Positions 30,679 through 37,500 of a stretch of 37,500 nt of DNA are shown piece by piece. Made by a program: the position numbers and the translations under genes. Each line of letters opens with the position of its first letter. Position 1 is the first letter of the stretch. The stretch spans positions 2,814,233-2,851,732 of the forward strand of contig RPFO01000027.1 in the NCBI GenBank assembly GCA_009746045.1, given 5' to 3'. The stretch is from Mesostigma viride (Eukaryota > Streptophyta > Mesostigmatophyceae > Mesostigmatales > Mesostigmataceae). The notes under the pieces were generated by a model, which did no database searches, was not told the origin of the DNA, and saw nothing but the letters and a program-made list of their open reading frames with translations.

Positions 30679-32025
30679 CTAGTCTGGGGTGGCAGGAGGG
30701 GGCTGCCAGGGCTTGTGGTCAACGTGGATGACCGCCCCCCTCCAGTATACCGGCTTCCCCCCTGCGCTGTGCCGGAGCTGAAGGTAGGCCGGCCATAGCT
30801 CGCGTCGCCGCTGTTGCTGGGCCAGGGTCAAGTCGTCGTCCAGCGTGAAGCGAGTCCTCGAGAGCTTCTTGCGGCATTTAAGGAACGACAGCTTGTCCGC
30901 CATGTACTTAAAGGTGAGGAGCACGGGTGCCGGGCCAGCCTTCCCCCGCGCGCGGGGGAGGCGGACAGCCGACATGTCCAGCTCACCAGTGAGTAGCATG
31001 GGGGCAAGAATGTCGCGCTTAAATGCCTCAAGAAGGGTCGTGGAGGTCTCACCTGCCGGCTGGTCGAAGTGCTTGACGATGACATTGTGGCTGCGCCGGG
31101 CGATGTCGGTTTCCTCGCGAAGGTCGAGGGCTTGTTGCTTGAGTTGTGCCGAGATGGTGGAGGTGGTGGAGGTGGTGTGCTGCTTAAGCAAGTCCGCCCA
31201 GGTGGAGGGAGCATCGCCGGCCGGGCCAGCAGACGCCGGCTGGGCGGCGATGTCCTTCACCGCCTGGGCGGTGAGGCCGGCGGTGTCATGCAAGCTCTCA
31301 AGGGCGTTGGCGGTGGCTTGAAGGCGTTGGTCGAGGTCGAGGAGCTGGGCTTTGATGTCGGCAGTGGAGGCGGAAATGGCAGTGGAGGTGGAGGCGGCAG
31401 CGGCGGAAATGTGAGGAAGTTCAGCAGCCAGCGTGCCACCCATTGCTGCGACGTCAGCAGCAAGGGGGGTCACGTGCTGCTGAAAGGCTTCCGTGAGGAT
31501 GGAACGGAGGGTGGGGGCGGAGATGGATGGAGCCCAGATCTCGTCGTCAGAGCGCTCGAGAAGGGAGTTGAGGATGGTGTGCTGGAGCTGGGGGCGGGGG
31601 CAGCCAAGCAGGGCGCCGTGGGTTTGCCAGCGGCTGCCGTTGCTGCCGATGAGGCGACCTTGGTCGTAAAGATGGAGGCACAGGTCGTAAAGCGAGGCGT
31701 AGTCCCCGTAGAAGATGCAGTCCATAGCATCGTAAGGAGACAGGTTGTTCCAGTCGTGATCATCGACCTTGAAAGGGTGGGGCCGAAAGCGCGGTTCCGA
31801 GGGGCGGGACCATCCTGTTTTGTCGGCTGGGCGGGTGCGTTTCGGGTCAGGCGATGCCGATGGCGAGGCATTAAGCCCGGGAGGTTGCTGGGTGGCCACC
31901 AGTGCACGACTAGTGTCACCGCTGTCTACCGGACCTGATGGCGAAGCTGCAGCCGCAGCTGCCGCATTTTCATGGGCGAGCGCATCCGCCAAACTGCGTT
32001 GCGTCAAAGGACGTTTGCTCGTCAT
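30679..32025 (-). CDS. ORF1-type retroelement protein (LINE-1 ORF1p-like), intact, 448 aa
   Basis: A complete ORF from ATG (32025) to stop. In order: a Ser/Ala/Pro-rich N-terminus (1-95); a conserved block with YGDYASLYDLCLHLYDQGRL (about 128-147); an Ala/Thr-rich helical, coiled-coil-like stretch (about 190-330); an RRM-like region with RLPRARGKAGPAPVLLTFKY and ADKLSFLKCRKKL; and a C-terminal block with LDDDLTLAQQQRRRELWPAY and VYWRGAVIHVDHKPW. The last two match the RRM plus C-terminal arrangement of LINE-1 ORF1p (Transposase_22), an RNA-binding chaperone of the retrotransposition particle. This is family knowledge, with similarity judged by eye. An unbroken frame, unlike copies B-D, suggests a recent copy. 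Confidence 0.78.
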   Translation of the reverse strand: MTSKRPLTQRSLADALAHENAAAAAAASPSGPVDSGDTSRALVATQQPPGLNASPSASPDPKRTRPADKTGWSRPSEPRFRPHPFKVDDHDWNNLSPYDAMDCIFYGDYASLYDLCLHLYDQGRLIGSNGSRWQTHGALLGCPRPQLQHTILNSLLERSDDEIWAPSISAPTLRSILTEAFQQHVTPLAADVAAMGGTLAAELPHISAAAASTSTAISASTADIKAQLLDLDQRLQATANALESLHDTAGLTAQAVKDIAAQPASAGPAGDAPSTWADLLKQHTTSTTSTISAQLKQQALDLREETDIARRSHNVIVKHFDQPAGETSTTLLEAFKRDILAPMLLTGELDMSAVRLPRARGKAGPAPVLLTFKYMADKLSFLKCRKKLSRTRFTLDDDLTLAQQQRRRELWPAYLQLRHSAGGKPVYWRGAVIHVDHKPWQPPPATPD

Positions 32026-32043
32026 ATATTGCGTGTTAGATTC

Positions 32044-32175
32044 GGAAAATTATATCAGCATGTGCGTCTTAGAAAGACGAAGCGATAGTGATATTCACAG
32101 CTGAATTTGGGGCTCAAACGTGAAAGTTATGAGCTCCGCCGTCAGCCATGGCTACCTCGTGGCTCGTGGCTCGTG
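32044..32175 (-). repeat. Inverted repeat at the 5' side of copy A
   Basis: Read on the reverse strand it begins CACGAGCCACGAGCCACGAG and ends TAAGACGCACATGCTGATAT, about 20 bp before the ORF1 ATG. It probably includes the 5' UTR or promoter. The outer end is a short CTCGTGG tandem, as in copy C. Confidence 0.85.
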
Positions 32176-32194
32176 AGGTGCTCTGGGACGCACC

Positions 32195-33545
32195 CTGGCG
32201 GCTGCGCTGAGCCCTGAAAATACGTCTGCAGCTTCGCCCTCAGGCCCGGAAGGCAGCGGTGCCACTAGTGAAGCACTGGTGGTCGCCCAGCCCCCTGATT
32301 CCGGGCTTGCCTCGCCATCGGCAACCCAAACGCAGCCGCCCAGCGGAATCGCCTGCTGCCGAGCCGACTTGGCAACAAGTCGTCTTTGACGCCACCTCCG
32401 ACGCATGGTGGTATGAAGGTCATGCCGATGCCAGCAAGTTCCTGCACGACCTGTTTCACGGGACGCACGCCTCGCTTTTGGCACTGTGCCGGCACCTGCA
32501 CGCCCAACAGCGTCTCATTGTGCCGTCCAGCAGCAAGCTTTATGCTGAAAGCAGCGCAAGCCTACACCAATTCACACGCCCCCGCCTCCAGACCCTTGCC
32601 CTCTGAACATTCCCTCCTTGGACGCTCTGCCACCGAGATCTGGACCCCCCCGTCTCCGCAATCACCTTTCGCTCCATCCTCAACGAGGCCTTCGAGCAGC
32701 ACGTGACCCCCCTCGCTGCAGATGTGGCAGCCATGGCCAGCACGCTGACTGCCGAGCTCCCCACCATCTCCACCGCCACCCCCACCCTCCTCGCCTCCAC
32801 CTCCACCGCCACCCCCGCCACCACTGACGCCATCACCGCCCAGCTCCTCGACATCAACAAGCGCCTCAAGGACACCGCCATCGCCATCGAGACTGTGCCT
32901 GCGAACACCGCAGGCCTCACCGCCCAGGCGGTGAAGGACGTTGCCGCCAGGCCAAGCCCCGGTGGCCCAGCAGGTGACGCTCCTCCCCCCCAGACGTGGG
33001 CCGCCATGCTGCTGAACTAACCACACACCACCTCCACCACTGCCGCCCAGCTCAAGCAACAGACCCTCGAGCTCCACGAGGAGGTCGAGCTCGACAAGCG
33101 CAGCCTTAACATCATCGTCAAGAACTTCAACCTGGTGAAAGGTGAGAACTGCGAGAAGCTTGCACAGGCGTTGGCGGACAAAATCCTTGCCCCCATGGCC
33201 CTCATTGGTAAGCTCAAGCTGGAGGCCCTCCGCCTTTCCCGCTCGCGGGGTAAGCCGGGACCGCCCCCGCTGCTGCTCATATTTGAGAACATGGCGAACA
33301 AGCTTTCGTTCCTCAGAGGCCTCAAGCGGCTCGAAAGGCTCCGGGCTACACTCTGGACGACGACTTGACCCTAGCTGGCGCAGCAGCAACGGCGACGGGA
33401 GCTATGGCCGACCTCCCTCCAGCTCCGGCAGACAGCGGCAGGGAAGAAGCCGGTATACTTGAGGGGGGCGGTCATCTACGTCGGCCACAAGCCCTGGCAG
33501 GCGACCTCCGCTGCCCCAGCGCACCCTCAGCAACCCCAGCCTAGG
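32195..33545 (+). pseudogene. ORF1 remnant, copy B (decayed)
   Basis: Opposite orientation to A. Pieces in shifting frames: LAAALSPENTSAASPSGPEG at about 32195-32260, LHDLFHGTHASLLALCRHLH at about 32440-32500, FEQHVTPLAADVAAMASTLT at about 32690-32750, and AQAVKDVAARPSPGGPAGDA with a TAA stop at 33018-33020. RRM-like LRLSRSRGKPGPPPLLLIFE follows at about 33225-33285, and a YLRGAVIYVGHKPW-like end comes after a further frame change. The first residues of the family are missing. It abuts the outer end of A's inverted repeat. Not functional. Confidence 0.75.
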
Positions 33546-33663
33546 GGAATATAGCAGTAGTGTACAATTAATTAGGAACATAACTCCGTGGGAGTACATG
33601 TAGCACAAACACTAAGCACTCCTCCGTCCATCCACATAACACCGACGAAATGGCTGACGGCGG

Positions 33664-33770
33664 TATGGCTGACGGCGGAGCTCAGATCTTTTGCGTCTGA
33701 GCCCCAAATTTGGTCAGACCACTTGCATTCGATGCGCTTTTTTCAGACGCACATGCCAGTATAATCGGTT
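33664..33770 (+). repeat. Diverged inverted repeat, left of copy C
   Basis: ATGGCTGACGGCGGAGCTCA, then TGAGCCCCAAATTTGG and CAGACGCACATGCCAGTATA. About 75% similar by eye to the reverse complement of 35499-35631. ATGGCTGACGGCGGT is itself duplicated at its outer edge (33650-33664). Confidence 0.7.
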
Positions 33771-34036
33771 ACGGCTGAAACGCAGTATTGCCAAAGTTAC
33801 GCACGTGACAAGCAGCTATGACGACCCCAAAAGCAAAACGGGGTTTGGAAAAGGAGCTTACCGGCTCCCAACCCAACCCACTCGCCATCGTCCTTGCCCA
33901 GCCGTCTGGGCCCGCAACATCGCCAGCAAACCCATCGCCAAGCGCCTCGCCCGAGCCCAAGAGCCTGTAGTAGGCGGGCATCAGTGTACAAGGCCACTGT
34001 CTAACTATTCTACACTACTGCTGCTGTATTCCCCTA

Positions 34037-35475
34037 CTAGGCTGGGGCTTCTGGAGTCGATCGCTGGGGCCGCGGTGGTCGAGGGGGTCGCGTGCGGCGT
34101 GCCAGGGCTTGTGGCCGACGTAGATGGCCGCCCCCTTCCAGTACACCGGCTGGCCCGCCTTGGTCTGCCGGAGCTGTCCAGAGGTAGGTCGGCCATAGCT
34201 CCCGTCGCCGTTGTTGCTGCGCCAGGGTCAAGTCGTCGTCCACCGTGAAGGGAGTGTTCTCGAGCCGCTTGCGGCATCTGAGAAACGAAATCTTGTCCGC
34301 TGGGCTCTCAAAGATGAGAAGAAGCGGAGGCGCCCCTGCCTTACCCCGCGCGCGGGGAAGGCGGTGGGCGGTCAGCTTAACCCAAATCTCACCAAGGAGG
34401 CCCATGCGTGCAAGGATTTTGCTCTCAAACGCACGTGCAAGCTTCTCGGAATTCTCACCTGCCTCCATGTCGAATTAAGTTCTTGAGTATGGCATTGAGG
34501 CTGCGCTTGGCGAGCTCGGCCTCCTCGCGGAGGTCAAGCGTCTGCCGTTGGAGCTGGGCTGCGACGGCGGAGGTGGTGGAGGTGGTGTGTTGCTTAAGCA
34601 TGTCCGCCCAGGTGGTGATGGGAGGAGCATCGCCGGCCAGGCCAGCAGGGGCTGGCTTGGCGGCAATGTCCTTCATTGCCTGGGCGGTGAGGCCTGCGGT
34701 GTTCTGCAGGACCTCGATAGCGATGGCATTGTTCTTAAGACGCTGGTCGATGTCGAGGAGCTGGGCTTTGATGTCAGCGGTGGAGGTGGAGGTGGCAGTG
34801 GAGGTGGAGGTGAGGAGGGTGGAGGTGGAGGTGACAGTGGTGGAAATGTGAGGGAGCTCAGTAGCCAGCGTGCCGCCCATTGCCGCCACATCTGCGGCAA
34901 GGGGGGTCACGTGCTGCTGAAAGGCCGTTCCGTGATCGAGGATGGAGCGGTATGTGGCTGCGGAGATGGTGGGGGCCCAGATCTCGCCGTCAGACTTCGT
35001 CAGCAGGGAACCTGGGGCCGGAATCATGTGCTGAAGCTCGGGCCGGGGGTAAAGGCCTGTCAGCAGCAGGTCGCGGCTCTGTTTAAAATCAGTGCCGTCA
35101 AATTCCAGTAGGCGGTGGATGCTGTGAAGGTAGAGGCACAGCTCAAGAAGCGAGGCGTAGTCCCCGAAGAAAATGCAATGCAGAGCAGCGACCGTAGAAA
35201 TGTTGTTGAACCAGTCGTGATCGTCGGCATGGATTCAAGGAATGGAGCTTGAAACGCGGTTCGCGTGGAAAGGATGAGCGGCTGCATTTAGGGTCTGGCG
35301 AGGCCGATGGCGAGGCAGGAAGCCCGGGAGGGTGCTGGGCGGCCACCAGTGCGCGATTAGTGTCACCGCTGCCTGCCGGACCTGAGGGCGAAGCTGCAGC
35401 CGAAGCTGCAGACGTATTTTCATTGCCGAGCGCAGCCGCCAGGCTGCGTTGCGTCGAGGCGCGTTTGTTCGCCAT
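34037..35475 (-). pseudogene. ORF1 remnant, copy C (frameshifted)
   Basis: Starts at ATG 35475 with an N-terminus very like copy A (LAAALGNENTSAA, PSGPAGSGDTNRALVAAQ). Homology moves through at least three frames: about 35143-35475, 34455-35027 (AFQQHVTPLAADVAAMGGTL, AQAMKDIAAKPAPAGLAGDA), and 34037-34468 (LPRARGKAGAPPLLLIFESP, LDDDLTLAQQQRRRELWP-like). At least two frameshifts make it non-functional. Confidence 0.78.
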
Positions 35476-35498
35476 ATAATATATTGCGTAATAGCGTC

Positions 35499-35631
35499 GG
35501 AAAAATATATCAGCATGTGCGTCTTAGAAAGACGAAGCGATTGTGTTATTCACGACTAAATTCGGTGCTCAAACGTGAAAGTTATGAGCGCCGCCGTCAG
35601 CCATGGCTACCTCGTGGCTCGTGGCTCGTGG
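35499..35631 (-). repeat. Inverted repeat at the 5' side of copy C
   Basis: Nearly identical to 32044-32175, including the CTCGTGGCTCGTGGCTCGTGG outer end. Right after that end comes the reverse-transcriptase fragment. Confidence 0.85.
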
Positions 35632-35998
35632 AATATGCCCATAGCCACCTATGATTTCACCACTCTATATACCAGACTAGATTTGCACGATTTGAAAGCT
35701 CGTTTAGATAGCCTCCTTACTCGTCTGTATGCACGTAGGCCTCACGGGCGCAACCACCTGCACGTGCGTGTTTCTCAGACCAAGCCCACGGCAACGTGGC
35801 TCTCAGGGATTGCGGCAGGTGCTATCGTGCGGGATGCTTATAATTATATTATCACGAAGGCTGACCTTGTTCATTGGATCTCTTATCTTGTTGATAACAC
35901 CTTCATTTGTTTTGCGGGCAATGTATACCAACAAGCTATCGGCATCCCTATGGGCACTAACTGTGCCGGGCTCCTTGCAAACCTCTATCTATACACTT
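35632..35998 (+). pseudogene. Reverse transcriptase, first part (Penelope-like type), interrupted
   Basis: Motifs in order: ATYDFTTLYTRLDLHDLKAR (RT palm start with the first catalytic Asp), YLVDNTFICFAGNVYQQAIG, and IPMGTNCAGLLANLYLYT. The RT begins mid-domain, directly at the outer end of the copy-C inverted repeat, so its N-terminal part is missing. The MGTNCA.LLA.L.LY form is typical of RTs I associate with Penelope-like elements, perhaps the Chlamys/Naiad branch; the clade is inferred from memory of motif style. Reading is cut at 35998 by copy D, and homology resumes at 37232. Confidence 0.75.
35989..35998 (+). repeat. Target-site duplication, left copy (CTATACACTT)
   Basis: Ten bases identical to 37222-37231, flanking copy D. 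The bases outside differ (T versus A), which limits the duplication to 10 bp. Confidence 0.85.
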
Positions 35999-37221
35999 AA
36001 TTAATTAATTATTAAGCACGTGACTGCGTCACGTGGGTGCCAATACAGAGTAAAGGAACCTTCTTGACCCTATATACACAGCGAGAAGGAGGGAGGGCGC
36101 CCTAGCTTCTCTCACTGCCGCAGGTGGGCAGGCCACAGAGCGCTCTCTCCACGGCATGGTGCCGGGGCGCAACACTGTGGGTGCAATACAACCAGTGCAA
36201 TACCATAGGTAGGCTGACGCATAGCTTATGCTACAAATGTGAGGTGGGCTCAAGACGTCGGCTAATTAAGGCGCAAGCTGATGGCCACAAGGTGCCAGAG
36301 CTAATTGAAGGTACTATAACGCTGTGCGCTAATATCGTTTCAAGTGCTGTAATGCCTAAGCTATCCCATCATCGATTGCCCCCATCTAGACAACTAGCTG
36401 GAGTGCTCTATCCCGGGGAAGCCCGGGGGGGCTTCCACAGTTACTTGTTGACATTGAGGTCCCCGCCCCGCCAGTACACTTGGGGCTTCTCGGGGTTGGT
36501 CTTGTGGCGGATGTAGTCGGGCCACTGATCGCGGCGTTGCTGCTGCTGGGCTGGCGTCAGGTCGTCGTCAAGCGACCAGGAGGTGTCCACCAGCTTCTTG
36601 CGGCGAGAGAGGAACCGAACTCGGGCTGTGATGTCGCTGAAGGTGAGGACCACTGGAGGGGGCCCAGCCTTGGCCCGTGGATGGGGCAGGCGGTAGGCGC
36701 CCTGCAGTATCGCACCTGGCAGCTGCATGCACGCCAAGAGCTGTTTCTTCAGCTCGTCGAGAAGAGAGCCCTGGGGTCTCCTCCGGTGGCATGTCGAAGC
36801 GCCTGAGGATGACCCGGCAGCGGCGACGGTCTCGGTCAGCGGCCTCGCGGCGCGTGTCTTCCAGCTCCTGGAGCTTGGTGGTGATGGCGGTCGTGGTAGA
36901 GGATGCCTGGCTCTTGAGCAGGTCGGCCCAGGCTCAGGCGCAAGTCGAGGGGTCATCGCTAGCCCTACCAGCAGGTTGGGCGGCGATGGTGGCCGTTCGC
37001 TCGGCGATCTCGGGGACCTGCGTGGCCAGGGCGTCTACCTTGGCAGCAACTGCCTCAAGTTTCACGGTGCCTTGGCCGACTCGGCCTTCCACCTGGTTAA
37101 GGTGGGTGGTCACAGTGGCTGTGGCCTCGGAAACTTTGGTGGCAATGTGCTCTTGCGTAGCAGTAAACTGAGGCTGGAGCTTAAGGGCGACTCTGGCTTC
37201 AATGTTGTTGACCTTGGCCGA
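35999..37221 (-). mobile_element. Retroelement copy D inserted into the RT gene, with 10-bp TSD
   Basis: A 1.2-kb insert flanked by direct copies of CTATACACTT (35989-35998 and 37222-37231). In its own orientation it is 5'-truncated (it starts inside the ORF1 coiled-coil part), then has ORF1, about 440 bp of 3' UTR, and an AATTAATTAATT tail against the TSD. This is the signature of target-primed non-LTR retrotransposition. It carries no RT itself. Confidence 0.8.
36441..37221 (-). pseudogene. ORF1 remnant, copy D (5'-truncated, frameshifted)
   Basis: A diverged member of the same family. Seen in order: a heptad-like stretch (KLEAVAAKVDALATQVPEIA), AWADLLKSQ with an in-frame stop just before it, RRCRVILRRFDMPPEETPG, a frame change near 36780, then LPHPRAKAGPPPVVLTFSDI, RVRFLSRRKKL, LDDDLTPAQQQQRRDQWPDY, and a YWRGGDLNVNK end. 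It is clearly less similar to A than B and C are, so it represents a separate subfamily. Confidence 0.78.
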
Positions 37222-37231
37222 CTATACACTT
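37222..37231 (+). repeat. Target-site duplication, right copy (CTATACACTT)
   Basis: Right-hand copy. RT homology resumes immediately after it. Confidence 0.85.
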
Positions 37232-37500
37232 GAATGAGCTTGCATTCATGGAGAATCTCATCGCCTCAAACGATGATGTTCTCATCAGGCGTTTTATCCA
37301 CACATGTCGATACATTGATGATGTCATTGCTTTCGACCACCCTGATTTCGCAACCCATTTGTATATCACCGCTGGTCTGCCTGGCATCTACCCGCAAGCG
37401 TCCCTCACATTAAAGCTCACGTCGGAGGATACTCATTGCAATTACCTCGATCTTAACATTACTCATAACAAGAAGGGCTGGCGTACGGCTGTCTATGATA
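37232..37500 (+). pseudogene. Reverse transcriptase, second part (continues past the window)
   Basis: Continues the palm domain: FIHTCRYIDDVIAFDHPDF with the YIDD catalytic box, IYPQASLTLKLTSEDTHCNY, then YLDLNITHNKKGWRTAVYD, the usual Y(L)DL block after the catalytic box. Removing copy D and one TSD leaves a one-base frame offset at the junction, so the RT was damaged besides the insertion, or one base changed afterwards. Confidence 0.75.

Larger units (their letters stand above)
30073..32175 (-). mobile_element. Retroelement copy A: ORF1-only element flanked by ~110-bp inverted repeats
   Basis: An intact 448-codon ORF1 (reverse strand) sits between inverted repeats at 30073-30183 and 32044-32175, which begin CCACGAG and end near the ORF. 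There is no reverse transcriptase or endonuclease frame, so it looks non-autonomous. A (GAATT)n run at 30239-30257 and the motif AACATAACTCCG at 30261, shared with 33576, may mark the true 3' terminus. In that case the left inverted repeat is outside the retro-copy. No target-site duplication was found. Confidence 0.6.
33562..35631 (-). mobile_element. Retroelement copy C: decayed ORF1 element with inverted repeats
   Basis: Same orientation and layout as A: an inverted repeat at 35499-35631 upstream of ORF1 and a diverged one at 33664-33770 downstream. AACATAACTCCG at 33576, beside an AATTAATT run, matches the putative 3' terminus of A. It is then about 90 bp outside the left inverted repeat, unlike in A, so the borders remain uncertain. 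Confidence 0.5.

Noticed and set aside
31069-31938. 289-aa Gly-rich ORF on the + strand
   Set aside because: Shadow of the reverse-strand ORF1 of copy A; Gly/Val-rich complement of its Ala/Thr-rich coiled-coil region, with no homology of its own.
32562-33389. 275-aa reverse ORF opposite copy B
   Set aside because: Antisense shadow of the + strand ORF1 remnant B; Gly/Val-rich complement.

Overview
The window is nuclear DNA of a eukaryote, most likely a green alga (Chlorophyta, probably Chlorophyceae). The coding parts are GC-rich and cut into many short exons by GT-AG introns, with donors often GTGCGT or GTGAGT. Introns are stuffed with micro- and minisatellites, TGTAA motifs (the usual green-algal poly(A) signal) lie near gene ends, and retroelement debris follows. 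Nothing looks prokaryotic. The genus is not resolvable from the sequence alone.

Layout. (1) 126-20128, + strand: one SulP-family anion (sulfate) permease with a C-terminal STAS domain, rebuilt from 17 exons; its 5' end lies upstream of the window. Only about 1.74 kb of 20 kb is coding. (2) 20129-24133: intergenic, starting with degenerate copies of the last SulP exon's tail. (3) 24134 to at least 27884, + strand: a second gene encoding a probably plastid-targeted protein with two tandem SnoaL-like (NTF2-fold) domains; its 3' end is unresolved. (4) 27885-30072: satellite-rich non-coding DNA. (5) 30073-37500: a retroelement cluster with four copies (A-D) of an ORF1-type protein gene resembling LINE-1 ORF1p. 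A is intact and B-D are decayed. About 110-bp inverted repeats flank A and C. A reverse-transcriptase gene resembling Penelope-like elements is split by copy D, which has a 10-bp target-site duplication.

The most striking pattern is in the introns. Beside at least 12 of the 17 SulP exons, and also in the SnoaL gene, there are degenerate tandem copies of the exon edge together with its splice site. A 2.9-kb array of 56 copies of a 52-bp unit in intron 6 appears to be an extreme case, seeded at the exon-7 acceptor. The introns seem to have grown by repeated tandem duplication across exon-intron boundaries, followed by decay.

The two host genes show no obvious functional link. The retroelement cluster suggests an ORF1-only, non-autonomous family mobilised in trans.
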